Positions 49,936-59,689 of a stretch of DNA of 64,000 nucleotides are shown here, piece by piece; position 1 is the stretch's first letter, and the number at the start of each line of letters is the position of its first letter. This stretch comes from JAEUOS01 sp965279115 (GTDB taxonomy: Bacteria > Pseudomonadota > Gammaproteobacteria > Burkholderiales > JAEUOS01): contig OZ257137.1 in assembly GCA_965279115.1 (NCBI GenBank), positions 124,001 to 188,000 on the forward strand. The letters are read 5' to 3'. A program made the translations under genes and the position numbers. The notes beneath the pieces are model-generated. The model ran no database searches and was not told where the DNA came from. It saw only the letters and a program-made list of their open reading frames with translations.

Positions 49936-52050
49936 ATGACACCCCCCGCCCCCAATCCCCTCGCCCGCCTGCTCACGCCCCGCTCGGTGGCCATTGTCGG
50001 CGCATCGGACGACCCCTTGCGCATCGGCGGACGGCCCATCGCCTCGATGTTGCGCCAGGGCTTCGCCGGCCGCATCCTGCCGGTCAACCCGGGTCGCGCC
50101 ACGGTGCAGGGCCTGCCGGCCTACGCCTCGGTCGCGGCGCTGCCGGAGGCGCCGGATGTGGCCATCGTCGCCGTCGCCGCCAGCATGACCATCGATGTCG
50201 TGGAGCAACTCGCCGCGCGTGGCACCGGCGCGGCGCTGGTGTTCTCAGCCGGCTATGCCGAAACCGGGCCGGAGGGCGCGGCGCTTGAAGCGCGCATGGT
50301 GGCGGCGGCGCGCGCGCACGGCATGCGCATACTGGGCCCCAATTCGCTCGGCCTATTCAACCCGCGCAACGGCTTTTACGGCAGCTTCACCTCGGTGGTG
50401 GACACGCGCTTTCCGGTGCCGGGCGGCGTGGCCATCGCCAGCCAGTCCGGTGCCTACGGCGGGCACATCCTGGCGCTGGCGCGCGACCACGACATCGGCA
50501 TCGCCGCCTGCGTGATGACAGGCAACGAGGCCGACATCTCGCTGGGCGAGGTGATCGCCGTGCTGGTCGAGGACGAGCACACCGACGTCATCGCCGTCTA
50601 TTCGGAAGGCATTCGCGACGGCGCGCGCTTCACAGCCGCGCTGGGCGCCGCGCGCGCTGCCAGAAAACCGGTGGTGATGATGAAGGTCGGCACCAGCCGG
50701 GTGGGCAGCGCGGCGGCTCAGTCGCACACCGCCTCGATCGCCGGCGACGACGCCGTCACCGCCGCGGTGCTGGCCGAATTCGGCGTCGCGCGCGCGCGTT
50801 CCACCGAGCATATGCTCGACATCGCGCGGCTGGCGACACGGCGCATCTTTCCGGCCAACAACACATTGGGGGTGGTCACCGTGTCCGGTGGTGCCGGGGT
50901 CATCGCCTCGGACGCGGCCGAAGCCTGCGGCCTGCCCATGCCGGAAATGCCGGAGGACGTGCAGGCGCGCTTGCGCGCCATCCTTCCCTACGCTTCGCCG
51001 CGCAATCCGGTGGACGTCACCGCGCAGGCCATCAACGACATTTCGCTGGTGGGGCAGTTCACCGAGGCGATGCTCGGCGAAGGGGGATACCGCTCGGTGC
51101 TGGGTTTTTTCACCTACACCGCCGCGGGTACGGTGGCCGGGCCGCTGCGCGACCAGTTGAAGCAGGCGCGCGACCGTCACCCGGACCGGTTGTTTGTTCT
51201 CTCGGTTCTGGCTTCACCCGAGCAGATCCGCGGCTACGAGGCGGATGGCTTCGCCGTCTTCGAGGACCCGGTGCGGGCGGTGGCCGCCATCGACGCGATG
51301 GGGCGCTTCGGCGACGCCTTCGCCGCGCCGCCCGCCCTGCCCGCGCCGGTAGTGCCGGCCGTGGCGCTGCCGCGCGCCACGCCGGGTGAAGCCGAAGCCA
51401 AGCGTCTGCTCGGCGCGGCCGGTATCGCCAGCGCCCCCGAGGCGGTAGCCAACAGCGCCGGGGAGGCCGTTGCCGCCGCCCGCAGCATCGGCTTTCCGGT
51501 GGTGCTCAAGATCGTCTCGCCGGACATCCTGCACAAATCCGAAATCGGCGGCGTGCTGCTCGATGTGGGCGACGAGGCAGCCGTGCAAGCCGGTTTCCGG
51601 CTTCTGATGGAACGTGCGCGCGAGGCGGCGCCGGCGGCACGGTTGGAAGGCGTACTGGTGGCCAAACAGCTCTCCGGCGGGGTCGAATGCATCCTCGGCA
51701 TCCATCGCGACCCGGTGTTCGGGCCGGTGGCCATGTTCGGCATCGGCGGCATATTCGTCGAGATCATGCAGGACGTGGTGTTCCACCGCTGCCCGTTTGG
51801 CGAGGATGTGGCCCTGAAGATGATCCACTCGATCCGCGGCCTGCCGCTCCTGACCGGCGCACGCGGACGCGCCCCGGCCGACGTCGCGGCGCTGGCCACC
51901 ATGCTGGCACGGCTTTCCGCCTTTGCGGCGGCGGCCGGGCCGCGCCTGGCCGCTATCGACCTCAACCCGGTGATCGTCATGCCGCAAGGCCAGGGCGCCT
52001 TTGCGGTGGATGCGGTCATCGAGATCGCAGCCGATCCGCCGGCCGGGTAG
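49936..52050 (+). CDS. ADP-forming acyl-CoA synthetase (acetate--CoA ligase family)
   Basis: A 704-residue fused NDP-forming synthetase that makes acyl-CoA from a carboxylic acid, CoA and ATP through a phosphohistidine. Domains: CoA-binding Rossmann (10-135, SVAIVGASDDPLRIGGR), two succinyl-CoA-synthetase-like flavodoxin domains (about 155-470) with phosphorylated His264 in AAQSHTASIAG, then an ATP-grasp_5 domain (about 485-700) with VLKIVSPDILHKSEIGG and GIGGIFVEIMQDV. Alpha and beta parts are fused in the alpha-beta order. The substrate may be one of the acids imported nearby; not an AMP-forming Acs. Confidence 0.88.
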   Translation: MTPPAPNPLARLLTPRSVAIVGASDDPLRIGGRPIASMLRQGFAGRILPVNPGRATVQGLPAYASVAALPEAPDVAIVAVAASMTIDVVEQLAARGTGAALVFSAGYAETGPEGAALEARMVAAARAHGMRILGPNSLGLFNPRNGFYGSFTSVVDTRFPVPGGVAIASQSGAYGGHILALARDHDIGIAACVMTGNEADISLGEVIAVLVEDEHTDVIAVYSEGIRDGARFTAALGAARAARKPVVMMKVGTSRVGSAAAQSHTASIAGDDAVTAAVLAEFGVARARSTEHMLDIARLATRRIFPANNTLGVVTVSGGAGVIASDAAEACGLPMPEMPEDVQARLRAILPYASPRNPVDVTAQAINDISLVGQFTEAMLGEGGYRSVLGFFTYTAAGTVAGPLRDQLKQARDRHPDRLFVLSVLASPEQIRGYEADGFAVFEDPVRAVAAIDAMGRFGDAFAAPPALPAPVVPAVALPRATPGEAEAKRLLGAAGIASAPEAVANSAGEAVAAARSIGFPVVLKIVSPDILHKSEIGGVLLDVGDEAAVQAGFRLLMERAREAAPAARLEGVLVAKQLSGGVECILGIHRDPVFGPVAMFGIGGIFVEIMQDVVFHRCPFGEDVALKMIHSIRGLPLLTGARGRAPADVAALATMLARLSAFAAAAGPRLAAIDLNPVIVMPQGQGAFAVDAVIEIAADPPAG

Positions 52051-52082
52051 GTTGCGCGGTCATCCAAGGAGGGGCATCCCGG

Positions 52083-52099
52083 CTGCCATGAAATGGCAG
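52083..52099 (+). terminator. hairpin after the acyl-CoA synthetase gene
   Basis: A perfect 7-bp stem CTGCCAT/ATGGCAG with a GAA loop lies 32 nt after the synthetase stop in the 160-nt gap before the chemoreceptor array. No T-run follows, so termination is uncertain. No convincing sigma-28 or sigma-70 promoter could be picked out in the same gap. Confidence 0.4.
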
Positions 52100-52210
52100 G
52101 GAATTCGGCTTTAGTTCAAATCAAGCCCCGGAATGGTGCGCTAATTCGAAGAATGACCCAATGGCCGTTCAGGTTAACTGGGAGCCTCGCTCCTTGCCAC
52201 CTGGACTGTC

Positions 52211-54436
52211 ATGAACATCCGTGCACGTTTCTCCGGAATCTCCGCCCGCCTCTGGCTGTTGATGGGCATCGCCATCGCGGGCGCCGTCGTGCTGGCGGTT
52301 CTCTCGCTCGAGGCGAAGCGCAGCGCGATGTTCGAGGAAAAGCGGCTCGCCACCAAGCACGTGGTCGAGGTCGCGCATGGCGTGGTCGCCGGATATCACG
52401 CGCAGATCGCGACCGGCAGACTCACCGACGAGCAGGCGCGCAGCGCCGCGATGGCGACCCTCAAGACCCTCCGCTATGAGGGCCAGGAATACTTCTGGAT
52501 CAACGACATGGCCCCGAAAATGGTCATGCACCCGTTCAAGCCGGAGCTCGACGGCAAGCCGCTGGGCGAGTTCAAGGACCCGGCCGGCAAGCACCTGTTC
52601 GTCGCCTTCGTAGACGAGGTCAAGCAGAACAAGGCCGGCTTCGTATCCTATCTGTGGCCCAAGCCTGGCGCCAGCGAACCCGTGGCCAAGATTTCCTACG
52701 TGCAGGGCTTCGAACCCTGGGGCTGGGTGATCGGTTCCGGGATCTATGTCGATGATGTCGACGCGGCGATGTGGGCCGGGGCGCGCAAGATGGCGGTCGG
52801 CTTCGGCATCGGCATCTCGCTTCTGGCATTGCTGGGCGCGCTCATCGCGCGCTCGGTGATCCGCCCCCTCAACGAGGCCGTCAAGGCCGCCGACGCGATC
52901 GCCGATGGCGACATGAAGTTCGTCATCGACGGCGCGGACGAAAGCGAAACCGGCCGCGTGCTGCGCGCGATGCGCACCGTGCAGGACCGCCTCAAGGCGG
53001 TCATCGAGGCACAGATGGACATGGCGAAGCGGCACGACGATGGCCTCATTTCCCATCGTATCGACGCCACGGCTTTCCCCGGCGCCTACGGTGAACTCGC
53101 CTCCCGGGTCAACGACCTGGTGGCCCAGCACATCGCCGTGAAGATGCAGGTGGTCAACGTGGTGGCCGAGTACGCCAAGGGCAACCTTGCACCTGACATG
53201 GAGAAACTGCCCGGCGAAAAGGCGGCCATCACCGCAGCCATCGACGGGGTCAAGAAGCAGTTGCTGGGCATCAACACCGAGATCAACACCTTGGTGGAGG
53301 CGGCCGCCGCCGGCCGCTTCGAGGCGCGCGGCAACCCGGATGGCTACCAGTACGCCTTCCGCGACATGGTCAGCGGGCTCAACCGGCTGATGGAAACCTG
53401 CCAGACCGGACTCGACGAAGTCAGCCACGTGCTCGGCCGCATCGCACAGGGCGACCTCACCATCCGCATGCAGGGCGCCTACGAAGGCGCCTTCGAGCGC
53501 ATCAAGAACGACTGCAACGCCACCGTCGACCAGCTCAGCACCATCGTGGGCGACATCCGCGAGACCACCGGTGCGATGACGGTGGCCGCCAAGGAGATCG
53601 CCGCAGGCAACACCGATCTTTCGCAGCGTACCGAGGAGCAGGCCTCCAGCCTGCAGCAGACGGCCGCCAGCATGGAAGAGCTCACCGCCACAGTCAAGCA
53701 GAACGCCGACAACGCCCGCCAGGCCAACCAGCTGGCCGAATCCGCCAGCCAGATCGCGGCGCGCGGCGGCAACGTGGTCAGCCAGGTGGTCGGCACCATG
53801 GATGTGATCAACGCTTCATCCAAGAAAATCGTCGACATCATCAGCGTGATCGACGGCATCGCCTTCCAGACCAACATCCTCGCCTTGAACGCCGCAGTGG
53901 AAGCCGCGCGCGCCGGCGAGCAGGGACGCGGCTTCGCCGTGGTGGCCACCGAAGTACGCAACCTCGCCCAGCGCAGCGCCAATGCCGCCCGCGAGATCAA
54001 GGCCCTGATCGGCGATTCGGTCGAGAAGGTCGAGGCCGGCTCGAAGCTGGTGACCGACGCCGGCGCGACCATGGACGAGGTCGTCCGCTCGGTCAGGCGC
54101 GTCACCGACATCATGGGCGAGATCACCGCCGCCTCCGCCGAGCAGAGCTCGGGAATCGAACAGGTCAACCAGGCCGTCACGCAGATGGACAAGGTGACCC
54201 AGCAGAACGCCGCGCTGGTCGAACAAGCCGCCGCCGCCGCCGAATCGATGGACGAGCGCGCCAGCGGGCTTTCAAGGACGGTCAGCATTTTCCGGCTCAA
54301 GGACACGCCGGCAGCGGTCGCGCAAGCCTCGACACGCCCACGGCCGGCGCTGCCCGCGGCCAGTGCCGCAAAGAAACCCTCGCGCGCTACATCATCCGCC
54401 GCGAACCCTGCCGACGAAACGTGGGAAGAATTCTGA
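52211..54436 (+). CDS. methyl-accepting chemotaxis protein with sCache-type sensor (MCP1)
   Basis: A 741-residue chemoreceptor. TM1 13-33, a periplasmic single-Cache domain about 40-185 (EGQEYFWINDMAPKMVMHPF, then EPWGWVIGSGIYVDDVD), TM2 194-213, a HAMP domain, then tandem HAMP-like modules (LPGEKAAITAAIDGVKKQL). The signalling hairpin tip is at 538-590 (IISVIDGIAFQTNILALNAA). sCache domains of this type often bind small carboxylates. The protein ends in a flexible Ala/Pro tail and TWEEF, matching the CheR/CheB tether pentapeptide. First gene of a five-gene co-directional array. Confidence 0.93.
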   Translation: MNIRARFSGISARLWLLMGIAIAGAVVLAVLSLEAKRSAMFEEKRLATKHVVEVAHGVVAGYHAQIATGRLTDEQARSAAMATLKTLRYEGQEYFWINDMAPKMVMHPFKPELDGKPLGEFKDPAGKHLFVAFVDEVKQNKAGFVSYLWPKPGASEPVAKISYVQGFEPWGWVIGSGIYVDDVDAAMWAGARKMAVGFGIGISLLALLGALIARSVIRPLNEAVKAADAIADGDMKFVIDGADESETGRVLRAMRTVQDRLKAVIEAQMDMAKRHDDGLISHRIDATAFPGAYGELASRVNDLVAQHIAVKMQVVNVVAEYAKGNLAPDMEKLPGEKAAITAAIDGVKKQLLGINTEINTLVEAAAAGRFEARGNPDGYQYAFRDMVSGLNRLMETCQTGLDEVSHVLGRIAQGDLTIRMQGAYEGAFERIKNDCNATVDQLSTIVGDIRETTGAMTVAAKEIAAGNTDLSQRTEEQASSLQQTAASMEELTATVKQNADNARQANQLAESASQIAARGGNVVSQVVGTMDVINASSKKIVDIISVIDGIAFQTNILALNAAVEAARAGEQGRGFAVVATEVRNLAQRSANAAREIKALIGDSVEKVEAGSKLVTDAGATMDEVVRSVRRVTDIMGEITAASAEQSSGIEQVNQAVTQMDKVTQQNAALVEQAAAAAESMDERASGLSRTVSIFRLKDTPAAVAQASTRPRPALPAASAAKKPSRATSSAANPADETWEEF
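53822..53980 (+). repeat. MCP signalling-tip repeat, four copies
   Basis: A 159-bp (53-codon) coding segment recurs, close to identical in DNA and nearly invariant in protein, at 53822-53980, 56690-56848, 59149-59307 and 61703-61861. It encodes the hairpin tip of each receptor, from the KKIVDIIS segment to LAQRSA. The flanking sensor parts are unrelated. High DNA identity over the tip points to recent duplication or gene conversion and is a recombination hazard in assembly. Confidence 0.85.
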
Positions 54437-54485
54437 TTTCCCCGTCAATCCCGATCCCGAACCACTCTTCAAGAGGAAAAACTCC

Positions 54486-54968
54486 ATGAAAGCACTCAAG
54501 CATTTCAACGCCCGGATCGCCGGCTTCGCCATGGCCGCCATGCTGGCCGCCCTCTCGCTGGCACCGACGACCGCCTCGGCAAATGCCGAAACCCCCAGCA
54601 AGCTCGCCGGCGGCAAGGTCATTTCCGTCGATGAAGGCAAGAAGGTTCTCGACGCCAAGAACGCCGTCTTCGTGGATACCCGCGCGGTGCTGAACTTCGG
54701 CAAGGGGCATGTGCCGACCGCCGTGGCACTGGCCTACAAGGAAAAGAGCGACAAGGTCGAGGCCTTTGACGCCTCGCAGGACCAGTTCGAGCTGGCGAAG
54801 CTCCCGGCCGACAAGAACAAGGCGATCGTCTTCTACAGCGACGGCCCGACCGGATGGAAATCCTACAAGGCCGCGGTACTCGCCATCAAGGCCGGCTACA
54901 AGAACGTGATGTACATGCGCGGCGGATTCGCCGACTGGACCGCCAAGGGCCTGCCCAGCGAGTCCTGA
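54486..54968 (+). CDS. exported rhodanese-like protein lacking the catalytic cysteine
   Basis: A 160-residue protein with a Sec signal peptide (1-33, hydrophobic MAAMLAALSLA, cut near ASA-NA) and one rhodanese domain. Seen: FVDTRAVLNFGKGHVPTAVAL (62-82), corresponding to the CH2A region, and MRGGFADWTAKGLP at the C-terminus. The active-site loop reads FYSDGPTGWKS (116-126), with Ser118 where sulfurtransferases have Cys, so sulfur transfer is unlikely. It lies 49 nt after MCP1 and 53 nt before MCP2, thus in their operon, which suggests a periplasmic binding or accessory role for a receptor (inference). Confidence 0.8.
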   Translation: MKALKHFNARIAGFAMAAMLAALSLAPTTASANAETPSKLAGGKVISVDEGKKVLDAKNAVFVDTRAVLNFGKGHVPTAVALAYKEKSDKVEAFDASQDQFELAKLPADKNKAIVFYSDGPTGWKSYKAAVLAIKAGYKNVMYMRGGFADWTAKGLPSES

Positions 54969-55021
54969 ACCCGGCGCCGCGCCACCCGAAACCGAACCCA
55001 AGCCCCAAGGCGTCCATCAAC

Positions 55022-57301
55022 ATGAAAACACTGTTCAACCCGGGTCTGCGCACCAAGCTGTTGTGCTCCGCCCTCATCAGCATGCTGCTCTGCCTGGCAG
55101 TGGCCGGCATCGGCTATCTGAACCAGTCGAACATCGAGGCGGGCAGCCGGAGATTGAGCCAGCTCGGGTCCGCGCAGGCGCAGCTGCAGACGGTCCTGCG
55201 CGGTCTCAACGAGGTGATCGTCACCGAGGGTGCCTCGGCCTCGGTGAAGCTGGCGCGCTCGAGCCTGAAATCGTTCGACCAGACCCAGGCGGCGCTTGAG
55301 GCGGACGGTGCGGCGGTCAAGGAGCTGGTGGCGCTGTGGAAGCCCTTCGCCGGCGACGCCGAGGCCTTCCTCAAGCGCAACAAGTTCGGCACCGGCGAAG
55401 ACGAGGCGATGATCGCCTTCGGCAAGTTGATCAGCCGGGCCGAAGTGATCGTGAAGAAGCTTGAAGGCATCAGCGCCGAGGTCGGCGCAGCGACGACCGC
55501 CGCCACGGCGCGCTCGCAACTGCAGTCGGCCATGCTGATCGGCGCGGCCCTGATCCTGCTTGCGCTTGCGGGATGGTGGGTCTACCGCAGTGTGACCTCC
55601 TCGATCGGCGGCGAACCCGATGCCGTCGCGCAGGTCGCCAGACGCATTGCCGAAGGCGACCTCGCCACGCCGGTGGTGGCCGACAAGGCCGCGCCGGCGA
55701 GCATTCTCGCCGCCATGGCGACCATGCGCACCATGCTGGCCGAGCGCGCCGAGACCGACCGCAAAAGCGCGTCGGAAAACCTGCGTATCCGCTACGCACT
55801 CGACAACGCGCTCACCAACATCCGCATCGCTGACGACGAAGGCACGATCGTCTACCTGAACAAGGCGATCCAGGACACCATCAAGCGGCACGAACCCGCG
55901 ATCCGCGAGCAGTTGCCGGGATTCGATGCCGACAACCTGATCGGCGGCAGCATCGGCGTTTTCTATCCGGACCCGCAAGCTGCCCTCAAGACCCTGGCGA
56001 CGCTCGAGGGCACGCGCCGCTCGGAACTGATGATAGGCGGGCGCCGATTCGACATCGTCACCAACCCCATCCGCGACGCCGACGGCAAGCGCCTCGGCAG
56101 TGTCGGCGAATGGGTGGACCGTACCGACGACCTCAGGGCCGAAGGCGAGATCAGCGCGCTGATCGAACGCGCGCGCCACGGCAACTTCGAACAGGCGATC
56201 GACGCGACTACCCTGTCCGGCTTCCATGCCCAGGCGGCCACCGGCCTCAACCAGTTCCAGCGTGAAGTGCGCGACGGCCTGGCCGGCGTGCAGGCGGTTC
56301 TGGCACGCCTTGCCGATGGCGACCTCACCGCGCGCATGGATGGCCAGTACGAAGGTGCCTTCGAAACCATCAAGCAAAACTGCAATGCAACCTGCGAGCG
56401 GCTCAATGGCATCGTCGCGCAGATCCGCACCGGCGCCGAGACGATCAATACCGCCGCGCGCGAGCTTTCGATGGGCAACACCGACCTTTCGCAGCGCACC
56501 GAAGAGCAGGCGTCGACCCTTCAACAGACCTCGGCCAGCATGGAAGAACTGTCGACGACAGTGAAACAGAACTCCGATAGCGCGCGCAAGGCCAACGAAC
56601 TGGCGATCCAGGCCTCCGAGACCGCCTCCCGCGGCGGCGGCGTGGTTGGCGACGTGGTCGGCACCATGCAGGCGATCACCGCTTCATCCAAGAAGATTGT
56701 CGACATCATCAGCGTGATCGACGGGATTGCCTTCCAGACCAACATCCTCGCCTTGAACGCCGCGGTGGAAGCCGCGCGTGCCGGCGAGCAGGGCCGCGGA
56801 TTCGCGGTGGTGGCCACCGAGGTACGCAACCTCGCCCAGCGTAGCGCCAGCGCCGCGCGCGAGATCAAGGGCCTGATCGGCGACTCGGTCGAGAAGGTCG
56901 AGGCCGGCTCGAAGCTGGTGGCCGACGCCGGCACGACCATGGAGGAGATCGTCGGGTCGGTCAAGCGCGTCACCGATATCATGTTCGAGATCACCTCGGC
57001 TTCGATCGAGCAGAGTTCCGGTATCGAGCAGGTCAACCATGCGGTCGCCCAGATGGACAAGGTGACACAGCAAAATGCCGCGTTGGTTGAGCAGGCGGCA
57101 GCCGCCGCGCAATCGATGGAAGAACAGGCTCGGACCTTGTCGACAACCGTCAGCGTGTTCCGTCTTGCCGAGACCGCGGCGGCGCCGGGAGCCCGCGCCA
57201 AAGCGGCCGGAAAAGCCCTGCCGGCGCCTCGCAATGCCGCTGCCAAGGCGACAGGGCAGGCCCTTGCGCGGGCCGGTGGCGACGAGTGGGAGGAATTCTG
57301 A
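55022..57301 (+). CDS. methyl-accepting chemotaxis protein with PAS domain (MCP2)
   Basis: A 759-residue chemoreceptor. TM1 12-32, a helical periplasmic domain about 33-168, TM2 170-188, HAMP (195-245), then a cytoplasmic PAS domain about 255-375 (NIRIADDEGTIVYLN, FYPDPQAALKTL, IRDADGKRLGSVGEWVDRT), a HAMP-like module and the MCP coiled coil. An Ala/Pro/Gly-rich tail ends in EWEEF, a CheR tether. No clear ribosome site precedes the ATG at 55022, so coupling to the rhodanese-like gene is possible. It may combine an external ligand and an internal redox or cofactor signal. Confidence 0.92.
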   Translation: MKTLFNPGLRTKLLCSALISMLLCLAVAGIGYLNQSNIEAGSRRLSQLGSAQAQLQTVLRGLNEVIVTEGASASVKLARSSLKSFDQTQAALEADGAAVKELVALWKPFAGDAEAFLKRNKFGTGEDEAMIAFGKLISRAEVIVKKLEGISAEVGAATTAATARSQLQSAMLIGAALILLALAGWWVYRSVTSSIGGEPDAVAQVARRIAEGDLATPVVADKAAPASILAAMATMRTMLAERAETDRKSASENLRIRYALDNALTNIRIADDEGTIVYLNKAIQDTIKRHEPAIREQLPGFDADNLIGGSIGVFYPDPQAALKTLATLEGTRRSELMIGGRRFDIVTNPIRDADGKRLGSVGEWVDRTDDLRAEGEISALIERARHGNFEQAIDATTLSGFHAQAATGLNQFQREVRDGLAGVQAVLARLADGDLTARMDGQYEGAFETIKQNCNATCERLNGIVAQIRTGAETINTAARELSMGNTDLSQRTEEQASTLQQTSASMEELSTTVKQNSDSARKANELAIQASETASRGGGVVGDVVGTMQAITASSKKIVDIISVIDGIAFQTNILALNAAVEAARAGEQGRGFAVVATEVRNLAQRSASAAREIKGLIGDSVEKVEAGSKLVADAGTTMEEIVGSVKRVTDIMFEITSASIEQSSGIEQVNHAVAQMDKVTQQNAALVEQAAAAAQSMEEQARTLSTTVSVFRLAETAAAPGARAKAAGKALPAPRNAAAKATGQALARAGGDEWEEF

Positions 57302-57408
57302 CGTGCCATCCGCCGCCAACGGCCTGCCTTGCTGCGGAACGGCCCTCTCAACAACTGGCCATGCGGACGCGCTGACGCGCTGTCGGCAGGCCTGACCGGA
57401 GCACCACC

Positions 57409-59640
57409 ATGCGTGTGAATCTTCCAGTGACCGAGCGCGAGCACATGCTCACCCCGGGCACGATGATCGTGTCCAAGACCGACCTGAAGGGCCGCATCAC
57501 CTATGTGAACCAGGACTTCATCGACGCGTCCGGTTTCACCGAGGCAGAGCTGATCGGCAAGGCGCACAACCTGGTGCGCCATCCGGACATGCCGGCCGCG
57601 GCCTTCGCCGACCTGTGGACCACGCTCGGCCTGGGCAAGCCGTGGAGCGGCCTGGTGAAAAACCGCTGCAAGAACGGCGACTTCTACTGGGTGGTGGCCA
57701 ATGTCACGCCGATCCGCGAAAACGGCAAGGTCACCGGCCATATGTCGGTGCGCAACATGCCCACGCGCGAGCAGGTGGCCGCGGCCGAAGTCCTGTACCG
57801 CCGCATGCGCGAAGGCCAGGCGGCCGGACTGATGGTCCATCGCGGTCGCGCGGTATCGCGCATCTCCCGGACCATCACCGCCCTCACCGCCGGCGAATCG
57901 ATCGCCACCCAGGGCGCGCTGCTGGCCGCCACTGCCGCTGCATTGCCGATGCTTGCCGGCGCCTGGGCCGGACTCTTGCCGTGGAACAACGCGCTCCTGA
58001 TTGCCGGGTGCGCAGCCACGCTTTGCTTCGCGGGCGTATTCGCGTACCTGCATGCCTCGGTGACGCGGCGCGCCGAAGCCCTGCGCAGCCACCTGCTCAG
58101 GCTTTCCGAAGGCGCCACTGCCGGATACCTGGACATCGGCGTCGAGGACGAAATCGGCGCCATCGCCGAGGCGGCCAAATCGGTGCATATCAAGCTCGGC
58201 TTCGACATCGAGGATTCGCGCCGCGCCGCCCTGGCCTCCGGCCGGATCCGTGAAGCGCTTGACCGCGCCGGCACCAACATGATGATCGCCGACGCCGACA
58301 ACGTCATCATCTACATGAACGCCTCCATGCGCGCCACCATGGAGCGCGCTGCCCCCATGCTCAAGCGGCGCTTTCCCGACTTCGACCCGGCCCGCCTGGT
58401 GGGTTCGAACATCGACGTGTTCCATCACAACCCCTCGCACCAGCAAGGCATGCTGAGGAAAATGGACGGCACGCACAATGCGGAAATCGGGATCGAAGGC
58501 CTGACATTCGCGCTGGGCGTCACGCCGGTGGCCGACGATACCGGCCGCCGCGTCGGCACCGTGGTCGAGTGGAAGAACCGCACCGAGGAAATCGCCATCG
58601 AAGCCGAAACCGCCGACGTGGTCACAGCCGCGGTGGCGGGCGATTTCAGCCGGCGCATCAACCTGGCCGACAAGTCGGGATTCATTCGCGAAGTCGGCGC
58701 CGGGGTCAACATGCTGCTCGACACCACCGCACAAGGCCTGACCGAAGCCGGCGCCGTGCTGTCGGCGCTTGCCGAAGGCGATCTCACCCGCCGTTTTGCA
58801 GGCGAATACGGCGGCATCTTCGGCGAACTCAAGGACAACAGCAACGCGGCGGTGGACCGGCTCGCGGCGCTGGTCAAGCAGATTCAGGAAGCCACCGGTG
58901 CCATCACCACGGCCGCCAGGGAAATCGCCGCCGGCAACAGCGATCTCTCGCAGCGCACCGAGCAACAGGCATCCAACCTGCAGGAAACCGCCGCCACCAT
59001 GGAAGAGCTGACCTCGACGGTGAAGCAGAACGCCGACAACGCGCGCCAGGCCAACCAGCTGGCCTCCAGCGCCAGCGAGATCGCCGTCAAGGGCGGTGGG
59101 GTGGTGGGCGACGTGGTCGACACCATGAGCGCGATCAACCAGGCAAGCAGGAAGATCGTCGACATCATCAGCGTGATTGACGGTATCGCCTTCCAGACCA
59201 ATATCCTGGCGCTCAACGCTGCGGTCGAGGCCGCGCGCGCCGGCGAGCAGGGCCGCGGCTTCGCCGTGGTGGCCACCGAAGTGCGCAACCTCGCCCAGCG
59301 CAGCGCCAGCGCAGCGCGCGAGATCAAGACCCTGATCGGCGACTCGGTCGAAAAGGTCGAGGCCGGCTCCAGGCTGGTGGCCGACGCCGGCAGCACCATG
59401 GACGAGGTGGTCAAGTCGGTCAAACGGGTTACCGACATCATGGCCGAGATCACCGCCGCATCGGTCGAGCAAAGTTCGGGCATCGCACAGGTGAACCAGG
59501 CCGTCGCGCAAATGGACCAGGTCACGCAGCAGAACGCCGCGCTGGTCGAACAGGCCGCCGCCGCCGCCGAATCGATGGAGGAGCAGGCCAACGGCCTTTC
59601 CGGCACCGTCAGCATCTTTCGCACTTCCGACAATTCGTGA
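57409..59640 (+). CDS. Aer-like methyl-accepting chemotaxis protein (MCP3)
   Basis: A 743-residue receptor without a periplasmic domain. The N-terminal Aer-type PAS (10-120) has TYVNQDFIDASGFTEAELIG, NLVRHPDMPAAAFADLW and NGDFYWVVANVTPI, as in aerotaxis receptors that bind FAD. Two adjacent membrane helices (about 170-190 and 194-215) form a hairpin, followed by HAMP-like segments, a second PAS (about 285-400, MIADADNVIIYMNASMRA) and the MCP hairpin. It ends IFRTSDNS without a CheR pentapeptide. GGAG lies 8 nt before the ATG. Likely energy or oxygen taxis. Confidence 0.92.
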   Translation: MRVNLPVTEREHMLTPGTMIVSKTDLKGRITYVNQDFIDASGFTEAELIGKAHNLVRHPDMPAAAFADLWTTLGLGKPWSGLVKNRCKNGDFYWVVANVTPIRENGKVTGHMSVRNMPTREQVAAAEVLYRRMREGQAAGLMVHRGRAVSRISRTITALTAGESIATQGALLAATAAALPMLAGAWAGLLPWNNALLIAGCAATLCFAGVFAYLHASVTRRAEALRSHLLRLSEGATAGYLDIGVEDEIGAIAEAAKSVHIKLGFDIEDSRRAALASGRIREALDRAGTNMMIADADNVIIYMNASMRATMERAAPMLKRRFPDFDPARLVGSNIDVFHHNPSHQQGMLRKMDGTHNAEIGIEGLTFALGVTPVADDTGRRVGTVVEWKNRTEEIAIEAETADVVTAAVAGDFSRRINLADKSGFIREVGAGVNMLLDTTAQGLTEAGAVLSALAEGDLTRRFAGEYGGIFGELKDNSNAAVDRLAALVKQIQEATGAITTAAREIAAGNSDLSQRTEQQASNLQETAATMEELTSTVKQNADNARQANQLASSASEIAVKGGGVVGDVVDTMSAINQASRKIVDIISVIDGIAFQTNILALNAAVEAARAGEQGRGFAVVATEVRNLAQRSASAAREIKTLIGDSVEKVEAGSRLVADAGSTMDEVVKSVKRVTDIMAEITAASVEQSSGIAQVNQAVAQMDQVTQQNAALVEQAAAAAESMEEQANGLSGTVSIFRTSDNS

Positions 59641-59689
59641 GCAGCGCCTGACCGCCCGACGCACATCACGCCCCACGAGGAACCTGAAC

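Noticed and set aside
52051..52210. Possible sigma-28 promoter before the chemoreceptor array
   Set aside because: Searched for TAAA-N15-GCCGATAA-like elements; none found on the plus strand. The real promoter could not be placed.
52169..53428. 419-codon minus-strand frame opposite MCP1
   Set aside because: Pure mirror of the MCP1 coding sequence; no motif or signal of its own.
57321..57392. 8-bp inverted repeat GGCCTGCC/GGCAGGCC 56 nt apart before MCP3
   Set aside because: Spacing is too long for a terminator or operator and an 8-bp GC match is expected by chance in this composition.
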